Of a stretch of DNA of 45,592 bases, positions 34,352 to 44,860 are shown in pieces. Source of the DNA: Anaeromyces robustus (Eukaryota > Neocallimastigomycota > Neocallimastigomycetes > Neocallimastigales > Neocallimastigaceae); NCBI GenBank assembly GCA_002104895.1, contig MCFG01000483.1:1-45592 (forward strand), read 5' to 3'. Under the pieces are notes generated by a model. It worked only from the letters and a program-made list of their open reading frames with translations, was not told where the DNA came from and did not search any database. The stretch's first letter is position 1; each line of letters begins with the position of its first letter. The position numbers were made by a program, and so were the translations under genes.

Positions 34352-35045
34352 TTATATATAATAATATATATTTGTGAATAGGTCAAAAATGACTTGTAAG
34401 ACTGATAAAGATTGTCCAGAATTTTCTACTTGTGGAAGTTTCAAATCAAAGGAAAACGAAAAAACAATTAGTGTATGTAGGTTTGGTAACTTTTTATGTC
34501 AAGGAAATAATAATTATTTTTCTAAAGACAATGATAACTGTGTATACGTAAATACTACAATATGGAATATGGATAAACAAGAAATGAATAAAGGTTTTGA
34601 TAAAAAATTAAAACCTATTTTAAAAACTTGTCCAAATCCTACGATTAATAATGATAATAAAAATTATAATTATTTTAGTAATAATAATAATAAAAAAAAG
34701 AAAAGCGGTACTAGTACTACTGAAGACTATTGTTTTACAGAAAAATGTACTAAAGATGAAGACTGTATTTCAGGATTATGTTATAATGGTTCTTGTAGAA
34801 CTAATTTTATTATTTATCGATGCTCTGGTGAAAGTAGTGACGATAATGATGAATATTTAAAATGTGGAAAAGATATTAGTGTGGTATGTGAATCTAATGA
34901 AGATTGTTTCACAGGATATTGTAGTAAACATATATGTCAGTATAAACTAACATGGTCAGATGCATTATTATTAATTGGTATACTTATAATAATATTGATT
35001 ATAATTGCATTGTGTGGATGTTGTATAAGAAAATATATTGGATGA
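34039..35045 (+). CDS. Cysteine-rich type I membrane protein, two exons (array copy 2)
   Basis: Exons 34039-34148 and 34382-35045 are joined across a 233-bp intron with donor GTAAGT and acceptor AATAG. The intron splits codon 37 (AT|G), giving 257 residues. Exon 1 encodes a signal peptide (MKFQLYIFICLFFYLSKC). The outer region has three cysteine modules of the CxxDxDC type: near residue 42 (CKTDKDC), then CTKDEDCISGLC and CESNEDCFTGYC, with possible N-glycosylation at NYT. A strongly hydrophobic helix at about 230-249 is followed by a short basic tail, so it is probably a surface or endomembrane protein with disulphide-linked modules. An Asn/Lys-rich linker separates the first two cysteine regions. 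I do not recognise a named family; function is unknown. Support comes from the conserved intron position, the shared signal peptide and an intact paralogue 2.5 kb away. Confidence 0.85.
34149..34381 (+). other. Intron of copy 2, largely microsatellite
   Basis: The intron holds two arrays: CTTATT hexamers at about 34173-34214 and about 27 TTA triplets at 34272-34351. Donor GTAAGTATT and acceptor GTGAATAG are intact. The same intron is only 151 bp in the next paralogue (36681-36831) and 146 bp in the pseudogene (31405-31550), so the extra length is mostly repeat expansion. Confidence 0.85.
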
Positions 35046-35095
35046 TGATATGCTCTTTGTTTTTATCTTTCCTTAAGAAAAATAAATAAATAAAT

Positions 35096-35133
<38 letters not shown>

Positions 35134-36570
35134 AATTATTAAATATTAATGTATAATTACTAATAAGAATGAATATCTTAAAAAAAAAAAAAAAATAAAA
35201 ATAAAAAAAATAAAAATAAAAAAAATTAAAAAAAAAAAAATATTATTTTGTATGATTATATGAAAAAATAAAAATAATAAATAATGTTAAACTTTTTATA
35301 ATAATATTATAAATATATTTAAAGAAACTTTTTTTTTTTTTTTTTACTGTTAATTATTATTAGTAAAATTAATTAATATCCTCAATAGATTTCTTTATTA
35401 TTATATATAATAATTCAATCATACTATATATTTTATATATAATATTTAGTTTATTTAATAAATTATTATATCTTATTTTATTATATTATATTATATTTTA
35501 TTTTTTTATTAATAAATTATGATATTTTATTTTATTTTATTTTATTTTATTTTATTTTATAAGTTTTATTATTAATATTATTTGTTTTTATTTTTATAAA
35601 TTTAATTTTTTTAATAATAATAATTTATATATATATATATATATATATATTTTATGTAAAGGAACAATAAAGTGGGTTCCCCATAAGGTTCCTTACTTTT
35701 ACCGAGGAAAATGACTCGGTGCGTGTCTGAGAGTTGTCTATGAGTATTTAGTTGTTAAAAGTTTCACAGTATTCGTAAACCAACAACAAATATATAAATT
35801 ATTTGTTAATTTAACATAATTATGATAATATTTTTTTTTTTTTTTTTTTTTTTTTCGATTAATAGTCATTGAAAGTAATTTTAAATATAAATATTATGGC
35901 AGTAAACATTAAATATGGATAATAAATATTCACGTGTTATAATCATTATACAATTGTAATTATATGAAGGATATAATATAATTGGATGAAATATAATTTA
36001 TTTTTATTTAATTAATACATAAATAAATGTAAATGCATATATACAATAATTTATATTAAAAATAAAAATAATAATAATAAAAAAAAAAAAAAACAAAGTG
36101 TGGTTCATACATGATATAAAAAATATAAAAGTGATAAAAGTGCTTTTTTTTTTTTTTTTTTTTTTTTTTTCAAAAAAAAAAAAAATACAAAAAGAAAGAA
36201 AAAAAACGAATAAAAAAATTCAAATATCTATATATATAATAAATATAATAATTAATAAAACAAATAAAGTAATAAATAAAAACATATAAGTTATATAATA
36301 AAAATAATTTAAAAATTATATTTATTTTTAAATGATAAAAAAAAATATCAAAAAATATTTTTTTTTGTTAATTAACGAAATTAAATAACTTAACTAATAA
36401 TTACAAAAACAAGAAATAAAAACAAAAGCAAAAACAAAAAACAAAAAACAAAAAACAAAAATAAAAATAAAAACAAAAACAAAAACAAAAACAATATATA
36501 TAAAACTCTTTTATATAATCTATTATTAATATATATAATTTAATTATAATAAATCATTAATTTTGTAAAA
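35046..36570. other. Intergenic spacer between the two intact array genes
   Basis: No gene. It contains duplicated flank sequence shared with the pseudogene unit (about 35244-35360 and 35930-36060), TA-dinucleotide runs, a G/C-rich island described separately (35657-35790), an A-rich tract with regular C interruptions (about 36410-36492) and the probable promoter segment at 36501. The short plus-strand frame at 36098-36289 is a homopolymer artefact. Confidence 0.65.
35657..35790. other. Compact G/C-rich island with three successive hairpins (possible structured RNA or decayed exon)
   Basis: Three inverted repeats follow one another. AAGGAAC 35659-35665 pairs with GTTCCTT 35688-35694, with an inner TGGG/CCCA at 35673-35676 and 35680-35683. 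ACCGAG 35701-35706 pairs with CTCGGT 35715-35720. GTTGTT 35751-35756 pairs with AACAAC 35782-35787, with inner GTTT/AAAC. The island stands in otherwise AT-only DNA and has no counterpart in the neighbouring duplication unit, so it was probably inserted. On the plus strand one frame stays open across it except for a single TGA at 35712-35714, so a decayed protein-coding fragment is an equal alternative. I recognise neither an RNA family nor a protein family. Confidence 0.4.
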
Positions 36571-37471
36571 ATGAAATTTCAATTATACATTTTCATTTGT
36601 TTATTTTTTTATTTATCCAAATGTGAGGAATTATTAATTCCTACAAATTATACTTTATCATATTTCAATAATATTGATATGTAAGTATATTTATTATTAT
36701 AATTATAATTATAATTATAATTATTATATTCATTTATTATTATTATCATTGTTATTTTATATATTACATTTATTAAATATATATATGTATTATATTATTT
36801 ATTATTATTGTTATTTTATAATTGTGAATAGGACAAAAATGACTTGTCAGACTGATAAAGATTGTCCAGAATTTTCTACTTGTGGAAGTTTCAAATCAAA
36901 AGAAAGCAAAAAAACATTAAATGTATGTAGATTTGGTAACTTTTTATGTCAAGAAAAACGTGGAGGTTATTTTTCTCAAGAAAATGATAATTGTATATAT
37001 GTAAATACTAAAATGTGGGATATGGATGAACAAGAAATGAATAAAGGTTTTGATAAAAAATTAAAACCTATTTTAAAAACTTGTCCAAATATTGTGAAAT
37101 CCAAAAAGCATGATGATGATGATGATGATGATGATGATATAGATTGTGATACAGAAAAATGTACTAAAAATGAAGACTGTATTTCAGGATTATGTATTGA
37201 TGATTCTTGTAGAAGTAATATTAATATGTATAGATGTTCTGGTGAAGGTGATGGAAGTGATGATGAAGAATATCTTAAATGTGGAAAAGATGCTGGTATG
37301 GCATGTGAAGATGATGAAGATTGTTTCTCAGGAGCATGTGATAATAATTTTTGTTTAGCAAAAAAACCTTCTAAATTAAGATATTTGTTATATGGTATAG
37401 GTGGTATTGTAATGTTGGCTATAGTGGTTGTTTTTGGTAGTTATTCTGAAAAAAATGAGGATAAAAATTAA
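36571..37471 (+). CDS. Cysteine-rich type I membrane protein, two exons (array copy 3)
   Basis: Exons 36571-36680 and 36832-37471 are joined across a 151-bp GTAAGT...AATAG intron at exactly the position and phase used in copy 2, giving 249 residues. The signal peptide is identical to copy 2 for its first 18 residues, and the next segment differs by few codons. Cysteine modules CQTDKDC, CTKNEDCISGLC and CEDDEDCFSGAC are retained. The middle linker has nine consecutive aspartates encoded by GAT repeats where copy 2 has an Asn/Lys linker. A hydrophobic helix (LLYGIGGIVMLAIVVVFG) sits near the C-terminus with a charged tail. Reading through the intron from upstream gives a misleading longer frame; the splice model is preferred because both splice sites and the 110-nt first exon are conserved in three copies. 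Function unknown; probably cell-surface. Confidence 0.85.
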
Positions 37472-37477
37472 AAATAA

Positions 37478-37514
<37 letters not shown>

Positions 37515-38465
37515 AAAAGGAAAAAAAAATAAATATATATATATATATAATATATATATTATTATTTTTCATTACTTTTTAATTTATTAAATAAAAATTT
37601 CAATATTTCAATATTATATATTATAATAAAATATAAATATAAAATAAAAAAAAATAATAGTTATTGGAAGAATTATTTTAAATGAAAATGATAACTATTA
37701 AAAAAAATAAAAATAAAAATAAAATATATATCTTAATATTTTTATTTTTAATAATTTAAATTACTAATTGAAAAATTTAATAAATTATTAGTACAAAATT
37801 TTTATAGAATAAGATAATTATATACACTATATCTATAAATATATTAAAAATATATTTTAATAGTCATATATGTAATAATTACTGATTAAATAATTAATTG
37901 TATATATTAATGTAAAATAATAATAATAATAAAAAAAAAAATAAAAATAAAATAAAAAGTTTTTTTATTTTTATATGTAAAAGTTTTATTTTGTATTTGT
38001 CTTGTCTTTAAAAGTAAAATTATAAATAACTTTTTTTTCTTTTTCTTTTTTTTTATATTATATATATATTACATTATTTTTTTTTATTTTATTTATTCTA
38101 TAATGATTATTCCTTTTTTAACCTCTCTACACTGAGATAATTAATTAATTAGAGTTAATTAATATTAATTAATGTTATATCTTCTCCTTGTGAAACCTTA
38201 CTTATTAGCAATATTGTCATAAAAATAAATATGAAAAAAAAAAAAAATTTTTTTATTTATTTATATTAATTATAAATTTTTGTTAGCTTAATGGTTATAC
38301 AATATTCATATTGTACTCAAGTTTTTATAATTGTTCAAATTCATAAATAAATATTTATGTTTAATAATAATTTATTTATTTATTATTTATTATTTATTTA
38401 TATATTTATTTATCTATTATTATTATTTTTTTATGTTATTATTATTATTATATGTCATATTATAG
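37472..38465. other. AT-rich spacer behind copy 3
   Basis: No gene. It begins with a long A tract (about 37480-37512) and continues with AT-rich sequence. A short patch at 38283-38350 looks superficially like a tRNA but does not fold as one (see rejected list). No remnant of a first exon for the following relic was found. Confidence 0.55.
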
Positions 38466-38655
38466 GTTTTTAAATGTGTTAAAAAATGACTTATCAATAC
38501 TAATAAAAATTGTTATGAATTTTTTCAATATATGGAAATTTCATATCAAAATATGTTTCATATTAGAAATAATGGAAGATGTTTCAATGGAAATTGTAAT
38601 AGACAATGAAAAATATATTGATAATGATGATGATGATAATGATGATATATCTCTT
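38466..38655 (+). pseudogene. Decayed, internally deleted relic of the cysteine-rich family (array copy 4)
   Basis: After an acceptor-like TATAG at 38461-38465, the sequence aligns with the start of exon 2 of the intact genes. ATGACTTATCAATACTAATA corresponds to ATGACTTGTCAGACTGATAA, and a little further GGAAATTTCATATCAAAA corresponds to GGAAGTTTCAAATCAAAA. The aligned frame carries stops within a few codons of that ATG. About 70 nt are clearly homologous. A GAT-rich tract at about 38620-38650, similar to the poly-aspartate tract of copy 3, follows after an apparent deletion. No signal-peptide exon was found upstream. Confidence 0.7.
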
Positions 38656-39813
38656 TTTTTTTTTTTTTGTTTTTATTGAATTGTTAGTAATGAACATATC
38701 AATGAGTGTTTATAATCATTAGATAACCTAAAATATTATTAAAGTATTTAAATGGGTAAAAAATAAATTTGTTTATTCATTTAGTACCCAAAAAAAATTA
38801 AAAATTAAAAATATCTTTTCTCAAGTAAAATTTTAATTAAATGAGTGTTATAATATTGTTATAATCATTAGAAAACATAAAATATTATTAAAAGAAGTAT
38901 TTAAATGGGTAAAAATAAATTTGTTTATTCATTTTGTACCCAAAAATATTAAAAATTAAAAATATATGTATACTTATATATATAATTTATTTAAGAAGAT
39001 ATAATATTTATTTATATTAATTATTTAAGAATATTTATAATGATTGCTTTTATCAATAAAACTATTATATTTCAATTATGCATTTATTACCAAATCAACT
39101 TAAAAATATACCATCAATAATATCAATCATTAATAAAGAAAAATAGAATATTCTATCAATCATTAAATAATAAATTTATTATAAATATGTTTTTTATCAT
39201 TTAAAAAAAAAAAAAAAAACGAAAAAAAAAATAATCAAATATAAAGAAAAAAAAAAGCAACAATAACAAAAAAAAAAACAAAAAACAAAAAACAAAAAAC
39301 AAATATATATAATTTATATAATCAAAAGAGCAATTAAAAGAATAAAAAATAATAAAAAATATATAAAAAACAATATCATTATTACTTTGTATAAATTTTT
39401 AAAAAGTATTTATATTATTTTAGAGGTAAAAAAATCACAATATAGTTTTTTTTTTTTTTTTTTCTTTATATAATATAATTTTAATATTATAGTAATAATA
39501 TAAAAAATAATTAATAATTTATTAAACTAGATATTGGAATGTTTTTTTTTTATTTTATATGCATTTTATTAAAGTTTAATTAAAGTAAAATATGAACCAA
39601 TAATACAAAAAATTTTTTTAATATTGTTATGATTATTTTATAAAAAAATAAACTACTAATTCTAGATATAAAGTTATAAAGTATTATAGTGTTATAGTGT
39701 TATTTTATAATGTATTTAATCATTAATAATTAATTATACTATTACTATTTATTATTTAATGGAATTATAAATTTATTATAATAATGAATAAGTTTATTAA
39801 AAATTATATTTAT
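38656..39813. other. Array-end spacer with duplicated flank blocks
   Basis: No gene. A downstream-flank block (TTATAATCATTAG ... TTTAAATGGGTAAAA ... GTACCCAAAAA) occurs twice, at about 38702-38818 and 38840-38966. An A-rich tract with C interruptions followed by TATATAATTTATATAATC (about 39260-39325) resembles the upstream flank of the intact genes but has no gene behind it. The last few hundred bases should include the 3' end of the convergent gene that stops at 39814. Confidence 0.55.
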
Positions 39814-42800
39814 TTAATTTTGTGGTTTTCTTATGTCTAATATAAGGGATTTCCATGAATCACTAAATATATACCATTCATAATCAAATGGATCTTGATA
39901 AACTTTAAGAAGTCTTGGATTATCTGCTCCTGAAGATTGAACAACTACTGTATAAATTTTACTTTCATAATTATTTGACCATATTCCATCATAAGCATAA
40001 TCTTTAATAGTAATAGTAGTTCCATTTGTTTTATAATTGTTTTCAGGTGAGGTTCCATCTAGATAAGAAGAACCAAGATATTCATATTTTTGATTTTGTT
40101 GCATACTTATTTTCATAGCTTGTTTACCATGATTATTATAAACTTCTGTTCCTAAAGCTTTACTAGTAGGGGATTCACAAAGTATTTTCATCATAGCATC
40201 TACTTCACTAGCTGTATTAGGTGTCCAAGCTTTAAGAGTAGCAATATAAAGAGCGGCTACTAAAAATCTTCCATTATCCATATCAAGATTTGAAATATTA
40301 CGATTTTGATTATCTTTTTGTACTGGTGGTCCTTGACGAGAAATTTTGAAAATTTCTGATGCACGTGAAGGTAATTTATTTTGAAAAGTAATTCTTTTTT
40401 GTATAAATTTTCCATTTCTAATTTCATTTTGACCCGTTCTTTCATTATATACTACATATTTACCATCTATTTCTTCACTTATAATATTTGGTTGTTCATT
40501 AATATTATAATCATTTCTTGGATTAATAGGTAAATTAAGCATAGGTTTTCTAATATCTAACATTAAAGATTTCCATGAATCACTAAAAATATACCATTCA
40601 AAATCAAATGGATCTTGATATACTTTAAGAAGTCTTGGTGTATCAGCACCTCCTGATTGAACTACCATTGTATATATTTTACTTTCATAATTATCAGACC
40701 ATGATCCATCATAAACATAATCTTTAACAATAATTGTTTTTGGTTCTATCATCTTATAACCATTACAAGGTGTAGCTCCTTCCATATAGGATGGTCCAAG
40801 ATATTTATATTTTTCATTTTGATTCATACTCATTCTCATCGCTTGACTACTATGATTATTATAAATTTCTGATCCTAAAGCTTGACTAGTAGGTGATTCA
40901 CAAAGTATTTTCATCATAGCATCAACTTCATTGGCTGTATTAGGAGTCCAAGCATTAAGAGTTGCGACATAAAGAGCTGCTACTAAAAATCTTCCATTAT
41001 CCATATCAAGATTTGAAACATTACGATATTGATTATCTTTTATAACTGGTGGACCTTGACGGCTAATTTTATAAAGATCTGATGCATTATATGGAAGATT
41101 ATTAGGAAAACTAATTCTTTTTTGTACAAATTTTCCATATTTTATTTCTTCTTCACCTGTTTTCTCATTATATACTACATACCTACCATCTACTTCTTCA
41201 CTATTAATTATGGGTTGATCCATTGGATTATAACTATAATAACTATATTTAGGAGGAGTTGTAGGTTGAATCATTGGTTTTTTAATATCTACACATAAAC
41301 TTTTCCAACTATCACTAAAAATATACCATTGATGATCATATTGATCTTGATAGATGTTGATATGTCTTGGTGTATCAGAACCATAAAATCTTAACACCAT
41401 AGTATAAATATAAGTATTATAATTATCTGACCAATTTCCATCATAGACATAATCTTCTATAATAACAGTTAATGGAAGTTTTGGTGTATAATTATTATAT
41501 CTGTTAGCTCCATTAAAATAGGAATTACCTAAATATTCATATTTAGGATGATTAGGAATTATTTCTTTATCAATAACATTATCTTTTATAAATTTTTGAC
41601 TATGATTATTAAATACTGAAGAACCTAAAGCACATGAAGTTGGTGAGGTACAGAGATATTCTATCATATCATAGGCTTCCTTTGGATTATTTTTATTTAT
41701 TTTTTTTAAGGCAGCAATATATGTAGCTACTGTAGTAAATCTACCAAGATTATTGAATTTATCATTTTTTATTATTCCTGTTTTGGCTAATTCATAATCA
41801 CCACCACGATAAATTTTTTTAAGATCATTAAGATTTTGTGGTAATACCTCTTTACCATTATTATTAAAAGTAACATAGGCTTGTGGTATTTTTACCGGAT
41901 AATTCATTATTCTACCTTCATTATCTTTTTGTGAATATTGACGATCTACTTCTTGAACGTTAATCGATGGTTGATCTGCTCCATTATAGGATATTTCTTT
42001 AGCATAACAATTATATTTTTTCTTATACATTTCTACTACGGATTGTTCGGATAATATAGGATTCTTTACATCTGAAATGAAAGCTTTATATGAATCTCCA
42101 TGGATATACCATTGACAATCAAATGGATCTTGATAAACTGAAATACTTCTTGCATTATCAGCTCCTTCAAATCTAGATACTATTCTATAAATAGTAGTTT
42201 GATAATCATTTGACCAAACACCATCATAGACATAATCTTCTAAAGTAACGGATAATGACATTCTTGGTTGATATTCATTGTATGGGGTAGCTCCATCAAA
42301 ATAGGAATTACCCAAATATTTATATTTTGGAGTATTTTTAATTAAAGATTTAGAAAGATTATCTTTCATAAAACTTTTATCAAATGCATTGAATACTTGT
42401 CTATCTAATACTTTTGATGTTGGTGATTCACAAAGAAGAGTCATCATTTTATTAACTTCATTAGCTTTTTCTGGTGTCCAAGTTTTTAATGCTGCAAAAT
42501 AAGCAGCTACTGTTATAAATCTTCCTTTATCATTACGAAGATCACCATAAGGTCCACTTCTATCAATTTTAGCAAGTTTATCTGCTGTATCAGGAAATAT
42601 ATTTTCATTATTAATATTAGTAAATATAACTTGGGCTTGCATTAAAGGTTTTTCAAAATCATTATAATAATTATTAGAATCTTGAGTATTTCTTCTTCTA
42701 ATTTCTGTTAAATTAACTATTGGTTGTTCATTATAGGTATAGACAACTTTTTTAAAGAAAGGTAATGCTTCTTCAAATGAAATACAAGGTCTTTTAATAT

Positions 42801-43356
42801 CTACTACAAATCCCATAAAACTATCTCCATAAATATACCATTGTCCATCTTCTTTATCCTTATATACAGAAAGACGTCTTTCTGAATCAGCACCAGCAAA
42901 ATTTATTTTAACTTTATAAATAATTAATTCAGTACCACCATAAGAATTAGATTTTTCTTGATGTTTATCATCTTCAAGAACTACAGATGGAGGATATTCT
43001 GGTGTATATTGATTTTTAGGAGATGCTCCTTTAAAATAAGCTTTACCTAAATATTTATATTTTTCTATTCCATCATTACGTTTTCTAAGATTTAATTTAA
43101 AATTTTGAGAAGAAAATGGTGAATAATTTTTATTATATTTTTTAGCTGTTGGAGAATCAACAAGAACTTTCATCATTTCATCAAAATTTTTTTCATTTGA
43201 AGGAGTATAAGTTATTAAAGTACAAAAAAAAAGAGCTGCAACTAAAAATCTTCCAGTATTATCATCACTTCTATCAATCCAACTTAATTGTTCAGCTGTA
43301 TTTGGTAAATAATATTCACCTTCTGTATTTCTCATTGTCCATCTCACAATAAATTT
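39814..43356 (-). repeat. Five tandem domain-length repeats within the gene
   Basis: Approximate DNA spans, in order of translation, are 43356-42787, 42642-42058, 41883-41272, 41127-40540 and 40398-39814. The repeat period is 241-260 codons. The last two repeats and their linkers are close at DNA level (for example, around 39840-39920 against 40560-40640), pointing to a recent duplication. Confidence 0.88.
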
Positions 43357-43479
43357 TTGAATTTTTTCTTCTGTAATTTTTTCTTTTCCATTTTCTAATT
43401 TTGTATCATATCTACTTTCCCATTCATTTGATACTGTTGGTGTAACAAGATATTTGATATCATTAGTTATCATTGACAT
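39814..43479 (-). CDS. Large five-repeat protein resembling a gut-bacterial domain of unknown function (DUF6935-like)
   Basis: A 1221-residue single-exon frame with no signal peptide or membrane helix, so probably cytosolic. It contains five homologous repeats, roughly residues 42-231, 280-474, 533-736, 785-980 and 1028-1220. Each has the same landmarks in order: GRF-(L/T/I)VAA followed by a helix, TPxxAxEVxxMM, CESPTS, YxYLGxSYxxGATPxNxY, a DYVYDGxWSxNY segment, GADxPR, VYQDPxDxxWYI and SDSWKS...DIRKP. GRF falls at residues 76, 319, 579, 829 and 1070. Linkers also repeat (QPxIxxEEVDG). Order and motifs match what I remember of DUF6935 from gut Firmicutes, usually one copy per protein; this was not checked by search. 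The first repeat is the most divergent, the last two the most alike. Enzymatic activity is unknown and no catalytic motif is evident. The start has A at -3. Confidence 0.85.
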   Translation of the reverse strand: MSMITNDIKYLVTPTVSNEWESRYDTKLENGKEKITEEKIQKFIVRWTMRNTEGEYYLPNTAEQLSWIDRSDDNTGRFLVAALFFCTLITYTPSNEKNFDEMMKVLVDSPTAKKYNKNYSPFSSQNFKLNLRKRNDGIEKYKYLGKAYFKGASPKNQYTPEYPPSVVLEDDKHQEKSNSYGGTELIIYKVKINFAGADSERRLSVYKDKEDGQWYIYGDSFMGFVVDIKRPCISFEEALPFFKKVVYTYNEQPIVNLTEIRRRNTQDSNNYYNDFEKPLMQAQVIFTNINNENIFPDTADKLAKIDRSGPYGDLRNDKGRFITVAAYFAALKTWTPEKANEVNKMMTLLCESPTSKVLDRQVFNAFDKSFMKDNLSKSLIKNTPKYKYLGNSYFDGATPYNEYQPRMSLSVTLEDYVYDGVWSNDYQTTIYRIVSRFEGADNARSISVYQDPFDCQWYIHGDSYKAFISDVKNPILSEQSVVEMYKKKYNCYAKEISYNGADQPSINVQEVDRQYSQKDNEGRIMNYPVKIPQAYVTFNNNGKEVLPQNLNDLKKIYRGGDYELAKTGIIKNDKFNNLGRFTTVATYIAALKKINKNNPKEAYDMIEYLCTSPTSCALGSSVFNNHSQKFIKDNVIDKEIIPNHPKYEYLGNSYFNGANRYNNYTPKLPLTVIIEDYVYDGNWSDNYNTYIYTMVLRFYGSDTPRHINIYQDQYDHQWYIFSDSWKSLCVDIKKPMIQPTTPPKYSYYSYNPMDQPIINSEEVDGRYVVYNEKTGEEEIKYGKFVQKRISFPNNLPYNASDLYKISRQGPPVIKDNQYRNVSNLDMDNGRFLVAALYVATLNAWTPNTANEVDAMMKILCESPTSQALGSEIYNNHSSQAMRMSMNQNEKYKYLGPSYMEGATPCNGYKMIEPKTIIVKDYVYDGSWSDNYESKIYTMVVQSGGADTPRLLKVYQDPFDFEWYIFSDSWKSLMLDIRKPMLNLPINPRNDYNINEQPNIISEEIDGKYVVYNERTGQNEIRNGKFIQKRITFQNKLPSRASEIFKISRQGPPVQKDNQNRNISNLDMDNGRFLVAALYIATLKAWTPNTASEVDAMMKILCESPTSKALGTEVYNNHGKQAMKISMQQNQKYEYLGSSYLDGTSPENNYKTNGTTITIKDYAYDGIWSNNYESKIYTVVVQSSGADNPRLLKVYQDPFDYEWYIFSDSWKSLILDIRKPQN

Positions 43480-44152
43480 TTTTTTATTTATTTATTTATT
43501 TATTTATTTTATTTTATTTTATTTTTTTTTTAAATTATTATAATAAATAATTAATAATTTATTTTAATAGATGAAGTATTTTTTTTAATTTTTTGTTAGT
43601 TGATGCAAAACTATTAAAAGTTTTAATTTGAGGGTGTGACAAACAATAATAATAAAAATAATGATAATTTTAAGTATAATTTAAAAATAATATTTTTTAT
43701 TAATAAATGATAAAAATTATAAAATAATAATAAAATAATAATAATAATAATAATTATTATTATTATTTATTTTATAATATTTATATTTAATTATTATAAT
43801 AAAGATTATATCATTCGTTTTTTTTTTATATTTTTAAATTCCGATTAGTAAAAATAAAAGATTTTTGATTAAAAAAATTTTTTTTATAATTTATTATAAT
43901 TATATATAAAAAAACAATTTTTTATATTAAAATATATTTTTTAAAAAAATTATTTTAAAAAAAAGAAATTCTTCTTATTAAAACATAATAAATTAAAGTT
44001 GATTTATTATTAAAATTATTGTTTTAATATCTCCAAAATTTCTAAATAATAAAATACTATTTTTTTTAAAAAGAGTTTGAATATTTTGTATATTCTTATT
44101 ATATAAATTATTATTATTTTTTTAATTTTAAAATTTTAAGTACTTCTAAAAT

Positions 44153-44340
44153 ATAATACTTTTTTTTTTTCTTGATATATATTTTAGTTCTATTAAAAAT
44201 ACTAATTTAACATTAAGTTTTATGTGGTGAAAGGTTAAATTAATGAATAATACTTTTTTTTTTTCTTGATATATATTTTAGTTCTATTAAAAATACTAAT
44301 TTAACATTAAGTTTTATGTGGTGAAAGGTTAAATTAATGA
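44153..44340. repeat. Exact tandem duplication, two 94-bp copies
   Basis: Copy 1 spans 44153-44246 and copy 2 spans 44247-44340. They are identical, including the run of eleven T bases, and each ends in GGTTAAATTAATGA. Perfect identity in such mutation-prone DNA indicates a very recent event, or an assembly duplication. Confidence 0.92.
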
Positions 44341-44628
44341 ATTAAAAAGTAAAATATGTTTTTAAAAAGAATGTAAAATTATTAATTAATTTTATTAAGC
44401 TAATTATTATTACCGAGAAATAATTTTTAGTAAAAAGAGTATAATATATCATTAGCAAAAATATTATATATATAAATATGGTTAGCTTTATGTATTAATT
44501 ATTTAGTTTTTTTATTTTTTAATTTTTTCATTTTTTTTTTCCAATTTGAAAATCATATCACACATATTTTTATCTTAATATTAACACATATATTAATAAA
44601 TTTATATTAATAAATTTATAGAAATAAT

Positions 44629-44860
<232 letters not shown>

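Noticed and set aside
34156-34386. 76-codon minus-strand frame of Ile and Arg repeats
   Set aside because: It is the translated microsatellite of the intron of array copy 2.
35715-35731. Resemblance to a thiamine pyrophosphate riboswitch (CTCGGTGC ... CTGAGA)
   Set aside because: Only the 5' half is suggested; the conserved 3' half with its GATAATGCCAGCGTAGGGA-like core is absent, and no thiamine gene follows.
36674-36831. N-terminal extension of array copy 3 by reading through the intron
   Set aside because: This segment is Tyr/Asn/Ile noise. The conserved first exon at 36571-36680 with its signal peptide and matching splice sites gives a better model.
38283-38350. tRNA-like stretch (TTAGCTTAATGGTTA ... 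GTTCAAATTC)
   Set aside because: Pieces resemble D- and T-loop sequence, but the acceptor ends and D stem do not pair, the T stem lacks five pairs, and the anticodon arm is an even palindrome that cannot give a seven-base loop.
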